This document shows, piece by piece, positions 17,207 through 26,868 of a stretch of 64,000 nt of DNA. The translations under genes and the position numbers were made by a program. Location of the stretch: positions 310,001 through 374,000 of the forward strand of contig JADKHI010000004.1 of NCBI GenBank assembly GCA_016721825.1, read 5' to 3'. Every line of letters starts with the position of its first letter. Position 1 is the stretch's first letter. The stretch is from Flavobacteriales bacterium. GTDB taxonomy: Bacteria; Bacteroidota; Bacteroidia; Flavobacteriales_F; PHOS-HE28. Under the pieces are notes generated by a model, which saw nothing but the letters and a program-made list of their open reading frames with translations, was not told the origin of the DNA and did not search any database.

Positions 17207-18238
17207 ATGCGCAAGGTGATCGTGACCGGCGGGGCGGGCTATATCGGCTCGCATACAGTGGTGGAACTGGCCAAAGCCGGGTTCACCCCCGTGATCGTCG
17301 ACGACCTTCGGAACTCGCACCGCAACGTATTGAAAGGCTTGGCCACCCTGCTGGGCGAGCTGCCCAATTTCCATTCCGTGGACTGCCTGCACCTGGAGCG
17401 CCTGCACGAGGTGTTCAAGATCGAAGGGGAGGTGCACGGCGTCATCCACTTCGCCGCGTACAAGGCCGTTGGCGAGAGCGTGGCCGAGCCGCTGAAGTAC
17501 TACGAGAACAACGTAGGCTCCTTGGTGAACGTGCTGCAGGTGATGCAGTGGCGCGGTGTGCAGGACCTGGTCTTCTCCTCCTCGTGCACGGTCTATGGAC
17601 AACCCACGCACATGCCGGTGAGCGAGCGTGCTCCCGATCACAGCGCCAGTTCGCCCTACGGCTACACCAAGGTGGTGGGTGAGCGCATGATCCGCGATGC
17701 GGTGCGTGCCAACCACACGTTGAAGGCGGTTCTGCTCCGCTACTTCAACCCGATCGGCGCGCATCCCGAAGGGCACATCGGCGAACTGCCCATCGGTGTG
17801 CCGGGGAACCTGGTGCCTTTCATCACGCAAACGGCGGCCGGGCTGCGCAAGCAGCTTACCATCCACGGCAACGACTACGCCACCACGGATGGCACGTGTG
17901 TGCGGGACTACCTGCATGTGCTGGATGTGGCCAGCGCTCACGTGATGGCTTTGCGGTGGATGAAGGAACAGCCTTCGCCGTTGTGTGAGGCCTTCAACCT
18001 CGGTGCTGGCGAAGGCCATTCGGTGAAGCAGGTCGTCGACCTTTTCGAAGAAGTGACCGGTCAGCACGTTCCGAAAGTGCAGGGCCCACGGCGAGCCGGG
18101 GATGTGGCCGCCATCTGGGCGGACAACACCAAGAGCCGCGAGGTGTTGGGATGGAATTGCGAGCACGACCTGCGATCCGCACTGCGCGACGCATGGAACT
18201 GGCAGTGCTCATTGAAGGAGGCCTCTGCACACCACTGA
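17207..18238 (+). CDS. galE: UDP-glucose 4-epimerase
   Basis: NAD-dependent short-chain dehydrogenase, 343 residues, interconverting UDP-glucose and UDP-galactose. It begins MRKVIVTGGAGYIGSH (Rossmann GxxGxxG), has SSSCTVYG with the catalytic Ser/Thr, and the YGYTK motif (Tyr151, Lys155); RYFNPIGAHPEG and RDYLHVLDVA are standard GalE segments. The start is fixed by the Rossmann strand beginning at residue 3; a longer reading frame upstream overlaps the divergent gene. Two bases after its stop begins the fucosidase gene, so it may head the glycan cluster, supplying UDP-sugar interconversion. Confidence 0.95.
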   Translation: MRKVIVTGGAGYIGSHTVVELAKAGFTPVIVDDLRNSHRNVLKGLATLLGELPNFHSVDCLHLERLHEVFKIEGEVHGVIHFAAYKAVGESVAEPLKYYENNVGSLVNVLQVMQWRGVQDLVFSSSCTVYGQPTHMPVSERAPDHSASSPYGYTKVVGERMIRDAVRANHTLKAVLLRYFNPIGAHPEGHIGELPIGVPGNLVPFITQTAAGLRKQLTIHGNDYATTDGTCVRDYLHVLDVASAHVMALRWMKEQPSPLCEAFNLGAGEGHSVKQVVDLFEEVTGQHVPKVQGPRRAGDVAAIWADNTKSREVLGWNCEHDLRSALRDAWNWQCSLKEASAHH

Positions 18239-18240
18239 GC

Positions 18241-19620
18241 ATGCGCTTTTTTCCATTCGCCTTCCTGTTGCTCTTCGTCACAGGGAAGTTGAGCGCGCAG
18301 ACGCCGATCGCTCCTGATGGCAACGCCGAGAAGATGCAGTGGTTCCAGGATGCCAAGCTGGGCATCTTCGTGCACTGGGGCATCTACAGCGTGAAGGGTG
18401 TGGACGAGAGCTGGGCTTTCTTCAACAAGAAGATGCAGTATGCCGAATACATGGAGCAGCTCAGCGGCTTCACGGCGAAGAATTACGACCCAGCCGCGTG
18501 GGCGGACCTGATCACTAAGAGCGGGGCGAAGTATGCCGTGATCACCACCAAGCACCACGATGGGGTGGCGATGTACGACACACACTTACCCAAGCCCACT
18601 GACATCGTCGGAAGCTCCGGTCCGGCGGCGATGGGCTATCGGATGCCCAATGATCTTACGAACAGTGGCACAAGCAAGCATGAAGTGATCGGCCCTTTCT
18701 TCAAGGCTCTGCGGGATCGAGGTATCAAGTGCGGTGCGTACTACTCATTGATCGATTGGGCCCACTTCGATTATCCGGCGTTCACCAAGGACAGTGTGCG
18801 CTACGCAATAGAAAGTGATCCCGCCCGCTGGCAACGGTTCCGGAAATTCTACCAAGGACAGATCGGTGAATTGAGAACCCTGCTGAAGCCCGACCTCTGG
18901 TGGTTCGATGGCGACTGGGAGCACAGCGCTGAGGAATGGGAAGCCGCCAAGGTGCGCGCCATGATCCTGGAGAAGAACCCCAAAGCGATCATCAACGGGC
19001 GCTTGCAGGGCTATGGCGACTATGCCACACCGGAGCAGAACATCCCTGTGGAACGGCCCAAGGACCCATCGTGGGAGCTGTGCATGACCATCGGTGATCA
19101 ATGGGGCTGGCAACCGCAGGACACCAACTACAAGAGCACGCACGACCTCATCGCCATCTTCGCGGATGTGATCGGTCATGGCGGCAACCTGCTCCTGGAC
19201 ATCGGCCCGAAGGAGGATGGCACCATTCCGCCGCGCGAGGTGAAGGCCTTGGAGGAGCTCGGCCAATGGAACGCGAAGCACGGCGAGGGCATCTTCGGAA
19301 CGAAGGCGGGCCTGCCCAATGGTCACTTCTTCGGCCCCAGCACACTCAGCGCGGACAGCACCACCCTCTACCTCTTCCTGCCGCACGGGGGCTGTGGTAG
19401 CGTGGAAGTGAAGGGGCTCGACAACAAGATCATCTCCGCAGAAGTGCTCGGAAGGTCCATGCCATTGAAGCACCGCGTGGTCGGCAAGATCAGCTGGAGC
19501 AGTGTGCCCGGCCTGGTGTTCATTGATGTTCCGCAGGAGGCCTCGGATCCGTGGATGACGGTGCTGAAGGTGAAGCTCGATGGACCGTTGAAATTGTATC
19601 GGGGGGAGGGAGGCTATTGA
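18241..19620 (+). CDS. alpha-L-fucosidase, GH29 family (first copy)
   Basis: Secreted glycoside hydrolase of 459 residues releasing L-fucose from glycans. Signal peptide MRFFPFAFLLLFVTGKLSAQ, then the GH29 barrel with QDAKLGIFVHWGIYSVKG, AKYAVITTKHHDGVAMYD and KPDLWWFDGDWEHS, in which Asp223 fits the catalytic nucleophile. The downstream segment GHGGNLLLDIGPKEDGTIPP is typical of the family, and a small beta-sandwich ends the protein. Start chosen by the signal peptide. It follows galE by 2 bp and precedes the GH20 gene by 3 bp, so the three likely form one transcript. Linkage preference cannot be told. Confidence 0.92.
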   Translation: MRFFPFAFLLLFVTGKLSAQTPIAPDGNAEKMQWFQDAKLGIFVHWGIYSVKGVDESWAFFNKKMQYAEYMEQLSGFTAKNYDPAAWADLITKSGAKYAVITTKHHDGVAMYDTHLPKPTDIVGSSGPAAMGYRMPNDLTNSGTSKHEVIGPFFKALRDRGIKCGAYYSLIDWAHFDYPAFTKDSVRYAIESDPARWQRFRKFYQGQIGELRTLLKPDLWWFDGDWEHSAEEWEAAKVRAMILEKNPKAIINGRLQGYGDYATPEQNIPVERPKDPSWELCMTIGDQWGWQPQDTNYKSTHDLIAIFADVIGHGGNLLLDIGPKEDGTIPPREVKALEELGQWNAKHGEGIFGTKAGLPNGHFFGPSTLSADSTTLYLFLPHGGCGSVEVKGLDNKIISAEVLGRSMPLKHRVVGKISWSSVPGLVFIDVPQEASDPWMTVLKVKLDGPLKLYRGEGGY

Positions 19621-19623
19621 GCA

Positions 19624-21780
19624 ATGCCTATGCGGAACACGCTCGCGTTGCTGCTCTTCGTTTCCGCAACGATCATACATGCGCAAGTGGCCCTCATTCC
19701 CTGGCCGCGTGCGGTGGAGTGGCGCGATGGTGCCTTCCAGTTAACGCAGGTATCGCTCGTGGTGGCACCGGGGATGGAGAACGGCGCTGCGCCGTTGGAG
19801 GCGTACCTGGCGTCCATCGGTGCACTGACCAATAACAACAACGAACTGGTGCGGGTGGTGCACGTGCGACGCGACACGCTCGTACCGGCCGAGGGTTATA
19901 TGCTCAACGTCGCACCTGAACAGGTCACCATCGGTGCACGAACAACCGCCGGTGCATTGCACGCCCTCCGGACCTTGCAACAGCTCGAGCTGCGCGACGC
20001 GGCTGGTGCGCTCAGTTGGCCCAGCGCATCCATCGAGGATGCACCGGCCATCGCTTGGCGGGGTACCATGTTGGATGTGAGCCGCCACTTCTACAGCGTG
20101 GACTTCCTGAAACGCTACCTCGATGAGCTGGCCCGCCTCAAGCTGAACATCTTCCACTGGCACCTCACGGACGATCAGGGCTGGCGCGTGGAGCTGCGGA
20201 AGTATCCGAGGCTCACCGAGGTGGGCGCATGGCGCACCGGTGCGGATACGGCGCGTTACGGTGGCTTCTACACGCAGGCCGAGGTGAAGGAGGTGGTGCG
20301 CTACGCAGCCGAGCGCGGGATCGAGGTGGTGCCCGAGATCGAGTTCCCCGGCCATTGCACCGCTGCGCTTGCGGCCTATCCATACCTGGGCTGTCGGAAG
20401 GATACCCTCGAAGTTCCCACGCAAGGGGGCGTGTTCCAGGACGTGTACTGCGTGGGTCAGGAAGCGACGTGGTCCTTCATGCAGGATGTGCTCGACGAGC
20501 TGGTGCCGCTCTTCCCTTCGGCGTACTTCCACATCGGTGGCGACGAGGTGCCGAAGGACCGTTGGCATGCCTGCCCCGTGTGCCAAGGACGAATGGCGCG
20601 CGAAGAACTTGCTGATGAGCACGCGCTGCAGGCGTGGGCCATCAAGCGCATCCAACGCATGCTGCAGGCGAAAGGCCGCCACCTGATCGGCTGGGACGAG
20701 ATCCTGGAGGGCGGCATGGACAAGGATGCGGTGATCGAGGTGTGGCGCGGAGAGGAACAGGCCGCGAAGGCACGTGCGAACGGGAACTCCATGATCCGCA
20801 CGCTCTACTTCGATGCATCACCCGCGGCACTGAAGATCGCGGATGTAATGCGGTTCGATCCCAGCGGTGGCCACAACGATCCCTTCTTGATGGGCGCGGA
20901 ATGTCCGGTGTGGAGCGAGCGCATCGATGAGCGAAACATCGGCTACATGGTCTTCCCGAGGCTGCAAGCTTTTGCTGAGCGGCTGTGGTCCGTAATGCCG
21001 CCGGATGACCTGCGCGAACGCCTGAAGCCGCACATCGCTCGATTGGAACGCGAAGGCTGGATCACGGCCACTTCGGACAAGGACCTGTTCAATGTGGCGG
21101 TGCGGTACGATCCGGTCCAGGCAACCTGGCTGGTGACCACACAACGTGGGCGTCCGGACATCCGGGTTCGCTTCCTCCACATGGACACATCCGGGGTGTT
21201 CACCGATTCCCTGCGGACCTTCCGCACGGGGCGCTTGTCCCTTGCGCCGAAGTGGCGGGATGGGCAGTTGATGGACCAGCGCACGTTCGTGATCGAAAGC
21301 CATCTGGGCCTCGGGGCGAAGCAGAAGCTCTCGCATCCGCCTGATCCCAAGTACGGGCTTGATCCGGTGCAGGGCATGAGCGATGGCCTCCTCGGCACGG
21401 ATGATTTCCGAGACGGCCTTTGGCAGGGCTGGTGGGGCAAGGATCCGGTGATCACCCTGGACCTGGGTGATGCGGAGGAGATCGAAGAGCTGAGCCTCCG
21501 CTGTCTGCAGGCGGTGTCGTCCTGGATCCTGTTGCCCCGGTTCGTGGAGTTCCAATACTCCGATGACGGGCAGCACTGGCGACCGATCCGGGGTGGTGAC
21601 CACGATGTTCCGATCGAAGCTGGGGGCCAGCGCGTGTTCGATTTCAGTGTGAAGTTCGAGCACCCGATCCATGCGCGGTATGTGCGGGCCATACTGGTGA
21701 ACGCCGGGAAGCTCCCTGCCTGGCACCTGGGCGCTGGCGGTGATTCGTGGATCTTCGCGGATGAGTTCGTGGTGCGATAG
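19624..21780 (+). CDS. beta-N-acetylhexosaminidase, GH20 family, with C-terminal F5/8-type domain
   Basis: Secreted exo-hexosaminidase of 718 residues. Signal peptide (MPMRNTLALLLFVSATIIHAQ), N-terminal GH20b domain (about 25-140), catalytic barrel (about 145-480) with WRGTMLDVSRHFYSVDFLKRYLDELARLKLN, FHWHLTDDQGWRVEL and HIGGDEVPKDRW; the catalytic pair is Asp307-Glu308. A C-terminal domain with DLGDAEEIEELSLRCLQAVSSWILLPRFVEFQYSDDGQHW looks like an F5/8 type C (CBM32-like) module. It would remove GlcNAc or GalNAc from glycan ends, complementing the neighbouring fucosidases. Convergent with the DUF4838 gene, 3 bp apart. Confidence 0.93.
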   Translation: MPMRNTLALLLFVSATIIHAQVALIPWPRAVEWRDGAFQLTQVSLVVAPGMENGAAPLEAYLASIGALTNNNNELVRVVHVRRDTLVPAEGYMLNVAPEQVTIGARTTAGALHALRTLQQLELRDAAGALSWPSASIEDAPAIAWRGTMLDVSRHFYSVDFLKRYLDELARLKLNIFHWHLTDDQGWRVELRKYPRLTEVGAWRTGADTARYGGFYTQAEVKEVVRYAAERGIEVVPEIEFPGHCTAALAAYPYLGCRKDTLEVPTQGGVFQDVYCVGQEATWSFMQDVLDELVPLFPSAYFHIGGDEVPKDRWHACPVCQGRMAREELADEHALQAWAIKRIQRMLQAKGRHLIGWDEILEGGMDKDAVIEVWRGEEQAAKARANGNSMIRTLYFDASPAALKIADVMRFDPSGGHNDPFLMGAECPVWSERIDERNIGYMVFPRLQAFAERLWSVMPPDDLRERLKPHIARLEREGWITATSDKDLFNVAVRYDPVQATWLVTTQRGRPDIRVRFLHMDTSGVFTDSLRTFRTGRLSLAPKWRDGQLMDQRTFVIESHLGLGAKQKLSHPPDPKYGLDPVQGMSDGLLGTDDFRDGLWQGWWGKDPVITLDLGDAEEIEELSLRCLQAVSSWILLPRFVEFQYSDDGQHWRPIRGGDHDVPIEAGGQRVFDFSVKFEHPIHARYVRAILVNAGKLPAWHLGAGGDSWIFADEFVVR

Positions 21781-21783
21781 TGC

Positions 21784-24066
21784 TCACTCGCCGTACACCT
21801 CGATCTCATCACAGAACAGCCAGCAGTGGCCTTTGCCACCATGCCAGGCGGGCAGATCGCCAAGATTCTTCGCCTTGATGCGGATGTAGCGGGCGCTTAC
21901 CGGCCTGTCCCAAGGCGTTAGTTCGGCTTTCCTGGTTCCGAGAGTGATCTTTTTGCCCGCATCGGTGAATTCAACTGTACCCCACGTCTTGAACGTTGAT
22001 CCATCAGCAGAGTACTCGATGCTCACTGTAGTTGGGAGAAATATCCAACTCTGTTGATCGTGCAGGAATCCGGCCTTGACCGATTGCACGAACCGCGCCT
22101 CCCCCAGATCGATCGTCGCCACCATGTCATTGCCGTACCATCCTTGCCAGCCGAACTGGTAGTTGGTGCTCGCGGTGAAGCCGTCGATCAGCGCATCGGG
22201 TCCACCGCCAGGATAGCGCGCGTCGGGCGGTGTCTCGAAACTGATGGTCTTGCCGACGGCGAGATGTGATAGCGCGCCGTTCTTCAAGTGTGCGCTGAAT
22301 TCGGCGAGGTATTCATCGGGTGTCAACCGCGTCTCGTGCAGCAGCCGGTGTCCGTGCTTCTTCGCGCGGGCCACGAAGGTGTTCAGCAACTCCTCGTAAT
22401 AGGGCTTCGCGTGCCAATTTCCCATACTGTCCTTCTCGAAGAGCCCGTTCGGTGCATGCGGCATGGCACGCGCGATCTCCAATTCGGCGTACATGATCCC
22501 CAACCGCGCATCCTCAACACGCCATTGGTAGATGGTGTCCTCGTCCATCACCGCGGCCTCTGCGCTGTTGAAGAGCATCTTGTACTTGGCGATGTTCTCC
22601 GGACTGAGGTAGCCGTCCTTGTGGGCCTGCGGGTGCTCGTAGAGCGTAAGCGGCTTGCCACTCTTGTCCAGCTCCTCTTCAAGCAGGTGCGTGTACTTGT
22701 CGATGTAAACGCCCGCATCGCCGTAGAAATGATCTATGAAACGCCAGCGCAGCGAGTCCACGTTGAGGTCGGGGTTCCAGAGCAGTTTCGCCAAGAGGTA
22801 AGTGCGGAACTCGGGCATCTCTCCGCCCGGCGACGAGAGCCCTTGCTCGAACATCATGGGCACGCCATTGTCGCGGAAGAGCTGCAGGTTGGGCGCGAGC
22901 ACCTTCCAGTTCGGGAAGGGCATCACCAGGTGCGAGAAGTTGATCACGTAGTCCCACACGATGATGTTATGCGTGAGCGTGCTCCATTCACGCAGATCCG
23001 CTGTGAACGAACCGGTCTGGTCGCGCGTGGCGATGGGCCTGCTGCGGTCCTCCTCGATGCTGCAGAGCATGATGTTCACGTTCGGCCGTGGCTTGGTGAA
23101 CTTCGGTGCGGTGCGGCTGTACTGGTAGGCCAGCGTGCTGATCACCTTGTCCGGGAAGCTGTCGGCCACGGCGTTGGCGAAGCGGAGGATGGTGCCGCTG
23201 GGTGCGCCCTCGATGCTGTCGGTGTGGTGGCACAGCGCGCACTGGCAATGGTTGAAGTTGTCCATCTGGCTCACGCTCCAATACTTGGCGGCGGGCTTGC
23301 GGACCATCATTGCCCGCAGGCTGTCCACGGTGATGCGCAGCACTTCCGGGTTGCTCAGGCAGAGTTGATCAGGAACACGAACACCATTGCGTTCCGCGAA
23401 GTACTTCGGGTGGGTCTCGAACTGCGCGTGCGGCACGAAACGGTGCATGGTGTGGACCCACAGGCCCCACTCGGGATCCTCGGAGTCGCGGGTCTTGATC
23501 ACTGGGCGCAGAAGATGCCAGCGGGAATAGTCAGCATTCGTTGCGGGATGATAGAAGGCCATCCTGAAGGCGAACGCAGGTTTGATATACGCATCGTACG
23601 GATCGGGCAAAGCCCTGAGGCGCTGTTGTGGTACGTGCATAAAGACCCCAGGAGCGAGCATGTCCACGCCCGGGAGACCAGAGACGAAGTCCCGCGTGGC
23701 GATAAGGATGTCCTCGGGGTCCATAGCCCCGATGCAGATGCTGCCACGGAGTTCCAGCGCGAACGTGCCCTCATGATCGAACGCGCTTGACCAGTCATCG
23801 GTTCTAGTGATCATCTCTTCGCTGTTGCCAATGAGAATGGCATTGCGCAGGTTCCCCTTTCCAATAGGTAAAGTGCAACCAGTGAGAGTCCTTACCTGTT
23901 CCTGTAAGAATCGGGCGGCATGAAAGGAAACACTGTCGTCCAGCGCTTCAATGTGCCACTTGCTCTTGCCGTTTTCGACGAGGATGATGGGCTCTTCTTG
24001 GGCCTGTGCACCAAGGGAGAGCAGCAGCGCAGCAGCGCCTGTCAGGACGTTGGGGATCCACTTCAT
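21784..24066 (-). CDS. DUF4838 protein with C-terminal discoidin-like domain
   Basis: Secreted protein of 760 residues. Signal peptide MKWIPNVLTGAAALLLSLGAQAQ; an N-terminal alpha/beta region (about 30-150) resembling the non-catalytic domain of GH20 or GH67 enzymes; a central DUF4838 barrel with HPKYFAERNGVRVPDQLCLSNPEV, SVSQMDNFNHCQCALC and ADSFPDKVISTLAYQYSR; and a C-terminal carbohydrate-binding-like domain with DLGEARFVQSVKAGFLHDQQSWIFLPTTVSIEYSADGSTFKTW. DUF4838 proteins are putative glycoside hydrolases without a firm activity. Its start codon abuts the stop of the upstream GH29 gene, so both are surely cotranscribed. Confidence 0.85.
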   Translation of the reverse strand: MKWIPNVLTGAAALLLSLGAQAQEEPIILVENGKSKWHIEALDDSVSFHAARFLQEQVRTLTGCTLPIGKGNLRNAILIGNSEEMITRTDDWSSAFDHEGTFALELRGSICIGAMDPEDILIATRDFVSGLPGVDMLAPGVFMHVPQQRLRALPDPYDAYIKPAFAFRMAFYHPATNADYSRWHLLRPVIKTRDSEDPEWGLWVHTMHRFVPHAQFETHPKYFAERNGVRVPDQLCLSNPEVLRITVDSLRAMMVRKPAAKYWSVSQMDNFNHCQCALCHHTDSIEGAPSGTILRFANAVADSFPDKVISTLAYQYSRTAPKFTKPRPNVNIMLCSIEEDRSRPIATRDQTGSFTADLREWSTLTHNIIVWDYVINFSHLVMPFPNWKVLAPNLQLFRDNGVPMMFEQGLSSPGGEMPEFRTYLLAKLLWNPDLNVDSLRWRFIDHFYGDAGVYIDKYTHLLEEELDKSGKPLTLYEHPQAHKDGYLSPENIAKYKMLFNSAEAAVMDEDTIYQWRVEDARLGIMYAELEIARAMPHAPNGLFEKDSMGNWHAKPYYEELLNTFVARAKKHGHRLLHETRLTPDEYLAEFSAHLKNGALSHLAVGKTISFETPPDARYPGGGPDALIDGFTASTNYQFGWQGWYGNDMVATIDLGEARFVQSVKAGFLHDQQSWIFLPTTVSIEYSADGSTFKTWGTVEFTDAGKKITLGTRKAELTPWDRPVSARYIRIKAKNLGDLPAWHGGKGHCWLFCDEIEVYGE

Positions 24067-25512
24067 TCAGAACCGCGGCGAATTCAGTGGCCAGTATTCC
24101 ACCTTGACAACCATCAGGCCTGCGTTTCGCTTCGGCTGTGGTCGTGGCAGGTGGATGACGAAATCGATCTTCTCCAGGCGAACAGGGAGCGGCTTTCCGC
24201 TGGCGAGCAAGCTGGCTGTCTTGACCTCGCGAAAAGCCCACCACGGGAGCCTGATCTCTCCTGATGCTTCAGGCTCCAGGAACAGGTAAGCTGTGCTTTT
24301 CCGGTCGCTTTTCGTTCCTCTGTATACGCCGGTACCCCCGATCACCTTGGGGTCTTCGCATGGCAGCGCTCGCGTCCCATACACCGCCTCCCCGTTCACC
24401 TTCAGCCATTCCCCCACCTCCTTCAAGCGCACATAGGCCGTTGAATCCAGTTGCCCATCGGGACCCGGAGCCACGTTCAGCAGCAGGCTGCCCCCGCGCG
24501 ACACCACGCTCACCAGCGTGCGGATGATCTCGTCGGTGCTCTTGTACTTCTCGTTCGGCACCCAGCTCCAGCTCGTGCCCATGGGCAAACAGGTCTCCCA
24601 GGGTACGCCGAGGTCCGCATCGGGCACATGGCCTTCAGGCGTCACGTAGTTCTCGTATTCGCCGCCCACGGTGCGGTCCACCACCAGCAGTCCCGGCTGG
24701 TGCTTCCGCGCCATCGCGGCGATGCTGGCCATGTCGATGTCCTGGTCGATGAGGATGGCCTTCTGCCAGCTCACGTTCGTGTCGATGGTGTTCAGGGGCC
24801 GCACCTGGCCGCCATCGAGCCACAGGATGTCCATGGGCCCGTAGCCGGTCATGAGCTCCTCGATCTGGCCGGAGGTGAAGTCCTTGAACTGCTGCCAGCG
24901 TTCGGGGTAGCGCGTGGGCAGGTAGTTCACGTTGCGGTCCTTCGGCGGGAAGTAGGGCCACCAGTAGTAGGGGCTGTGCCAGTCGGGCTTGCTGAAGTAG
25001 GCACCGGTCCACAGGCCTTCCGCGCGGAACGCATCGAAGACGCCCTTGGCGAGGTTGGCGCGCGGGTCGTCGTGGAAGGGGCACTTCGGGTCGGTGACGC
25101 GGTAGTCCGTGAGCTTGGTGTCGAACATGCAGAAGCCGTCGTGGTGCTTGGTGGTGAAGACCACGTACTTCATGCCAGCGTCCTTCGCGGCCTTAGCCCA
25201 TGTGTCCGGGTTGAACTTCACCGGATCGAAGGTGGTCTGCAGCGCCTCGTAGTTCTTGACATACTCGTTGTAGGTGGCGCCGTGCTCGGGCTTCCGACGG
25301 CACCAGTCCTCATCCTCCGGACAGATGCTCCAGCTCTCCACCACGCCCCATTGGCTGTACGGTCCCCAGTGCATCAGCAGACCGAACTTCAGGTCCTTCC
25401 ACCGTTCCAGCTTGGCGGCCACGGCCGTGTCGGTGGGCGGGACGTAGGGGGCCTGAGCGGTGAGGAACGTAGGGAAAGCGAGGAGGAGCAGCGAGGGTAG
25501 GAGGCGGCGCAT
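24067..25512 (-). CDS. alpha-L-fucosidase, GH29 family (second copy)
   Basis: Secreted fucosidase of 481 residues, only distantly related to the first GH29 in the cluster. Signal peptide MRRLLPSLLLLAFPTFLTAQ; then KFGLLMHWGPYSQWGVVESW, MKYVVFTTKHHDGFCMFDT and MDILWLDGGQV, where Asp233 fits the catalytic nucleophile. RGGSLLLNVAPGPDGQLD follows as in the family. Two GH29 enzymes of different lineage in one cluster suggest different fucose linkages, which is inference. A TAACTTG element lies 5 nt before the ATG. Cotranscribed with the DUF4838 gene. Confidence 0.92.
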   Translation of the reverse strand: MRRLLPSLLLLAFPTFLTAQAPYVPPTDTAVAAKLERWKDLKFGLLMHWGPYSQWGVVESWSICPEDEDWCRRKPEHGATYNEYVKNYEALQTTFDPVKFNPDTWAKAAKDAGMKYVVFTTKHHDGFCMFDTKLTDYRVTDPKCPFHDDPRANLAKGVFDAFRAEGLWTGAYFSKPDWHSPYYWWPYFPPKDRNVNYLPTRYPERWQQFKDFTSGQIEELMTGYGPMDILWLDGGQVRPLNTIDTNVSWQKAILIDQDIDMASIAAMARKHQPGLLVVDRTVGGEYENYVTPEGHVPDADLGVPWETCLPMGTSWSWVPNEKYKSTDEIIRTLVSVVSRGGSLLLNVAPGPDGQLDSTAYVRLKEVGEWLKVNGEAVYGTRALPCEDPKVIGGTGVYRGTKSDRKSTAYLFLEPEASGEIRLPWWAFREVKTASLLASGKPLPVRLEKIDFVIHLPRPQPKRNAGLMVVKVEYWPLNSPRF

Positions 25513-25516
25513 GCCT

Positions 25517-25524
25517 GCAAGTTA
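25517..25524 (-). promoter_or_regulatory. -7-like promoter element of the second GH29 gene
   Basis: Minus strand reads TAACTTGC, a TAnnTTG variant, ending 4 nt before the ATG at 25512. Confidence 0.35.
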
Positions 25525-25611
25525 TCCGGCGGGACCGTGAAGAACTAGGACCGTTCGCGTCGGATGCGAAGTGGACGTGGTTCCATCTTCGTGCATCAAC
25601 GTGCAACGCAC

Positions 25612-26868
25612 ATGAGCAGCAACCGCGGCGGCATCATGCCGATCATCATCCTGGGCATCCTCTTCTTCATCTTCGGCTTCGTCACCTGGCTGAACGGGTC
25701 GTTGATCCCCTACCTGAAGATCGCATGTGAGCTCACGGCCGCGCAGGCCTTGCTGGTGACCTCGGCCTTCTACATCAGCTACTTCGTGATGGCGTTACCG
25801 ATGGCGCGTGTGCTGAGGGCCACGGGTTTCAAGAACGGCATGATGGTGGGCTTGCTGGTGATGGCCGCCGGCGCCCTGCTCTTCATCCCGGCAGCGATGA
25901 CGCGCACCTATGCTGTGTTCCTGCTGGGCCTTTTCGTGATCGGAACGGGCCTCACCTTGTTGCAGACCGCCAGCAACCCTTACATCACCATCGTGGGCCC
26001 GATCGAGAGCGCAGCGCAGCGCATCAGCATCATGGGCATCTGCAACAAGCTTGCGGGCATGGCGGCGCCAAGTATCCTTGCTGCAGTGATCCTGCACGAT
26101 GCGGATACGCTGGAAGCAAGCCTCGCCGCGATGACCGGACCGGATCGGATCGCAGCGCTGGATGATCTCGCCTTGCGTGTGATCAACCCGTACGCGATCA
26201 TGGCGGGTGCGCTGGTGGTGCTGGCGCTCTTCGTTCGCTTCTCACCCTTACCGGACAATGTGAGCGAGGATGAGGCCACGCATGCAAGCGGTGTGGACCG
26301 CGGCAGCGTGATGGCTTATCCGCAGCTCGTGTTCGGTGCGGTCGCCATCTTCTTCTATGTGGGCGCGGAGGTGATCGCGGGCGATGCCATCGGACTCTAC
26401 GGACAGAGCCAGGGCATCCCGCTCAGTGAGACGAAGAATTTCACCTCATGGACCATGGGGGCGATGCTCGTGGGCTATGTCATCGGCATCCTCACCATCC
26501 CGAAGTTCATCACCCAGGCCCGCGCGTTGATGGTGTCCTCAGTCGCAGGGATCGCGTTGGCATGCGCGGCCATGCTCACTTCGGGCTACACGAGCGTGCT
26601 CTGCATCGCGTTGCTGGGCCTGGCGAACGCGTTGATGTGGCCCGCCATCTGGCCGTTGGCGATCGAAGGTCTCGGCAAGTACACGAAGACCGGTTCCGCG
26701 CTGTTGATCATGGGCATCGTGGGTGGTGCGGTGCTCACGCCGATGTTCGGTGCCTTGAGCGATTCACCGGCCGTGGGCAGCCGCATGGCCTTGTTGATCT
26801 TCATGCCGTGCTACCTCTTCATCGGCTGGTACGCCGTGAAAGGTCACAAGCTGCGGAGCTGGTCGTGA
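25612..26868 (+). CDS. fucP: sugar MFS transporter, FucP/GluP type (probable L-fucose:H+ symporter)
   Basis: Inner-membrane sugar importer of 418 residues with about twelve helices. It starts at MSSNRGGIMPIIILGILFFIFGFVTWLNGSLIPYLKIACELTAAQALLVTSAFYISYFVMALP, the very conserved first two helices of the FucP/GluP family, and has GLTLLQTASNPYITIVGP and AEVIAGDAIGLYG. The family transports fucose, glucose or galactose; fucose is favoured by the two adjacent fucosidases. It is divergent from the GH29-DUF4838 pair, and its stop codon abuts that of the PAP2-like gene. No fucose isomerase, kinase or aldolase genes are in the window, so catabolism must be encoded elsewhere. Confidence 0.85.
   Translation: MSSNRGGIMPIIILGILFFIFGFVTWLNGSLIPYLKIACELTAAQALLVTSAFYISYFVMALPMARVLRATGFKNGMMVGLLVMAAGALLFIPAAMTRTYAVFLLGLFVIGTGLTLLQTASNPYITIVGPIESAAQRISIMGICNKLAGMAAPSILAAVILHDADTLEASLAAMTGPDRIAALDDLALRVINPYAIMAGALVVLALFVRFSPLPDNVSEDEATHASGVDRGSVMAYPQLVFGAVAIFFYVGAEVIAGDAIGLYGQSQGIPLSETKNFTSWTMGAMLVGYVIGILTIPKFITQARALMVSSVAGIALACAAMLTSGYTSVLCIALLGLANALMWPAIWPLAIEGLGKYTKTGSALLIMGIVGGAVLTPMFGALSDSPAVGSRMALLIFMPCYLFIGWYAVKGHKLRSWS

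Noticed and set aside
18241..26868. A classical polysaccharide utilisation locus with SusC/SusD.
   Set aside because: No SusD-like gene is present, and the only TonB receptor in the window lies 24 kb away without a SusD neighbour.
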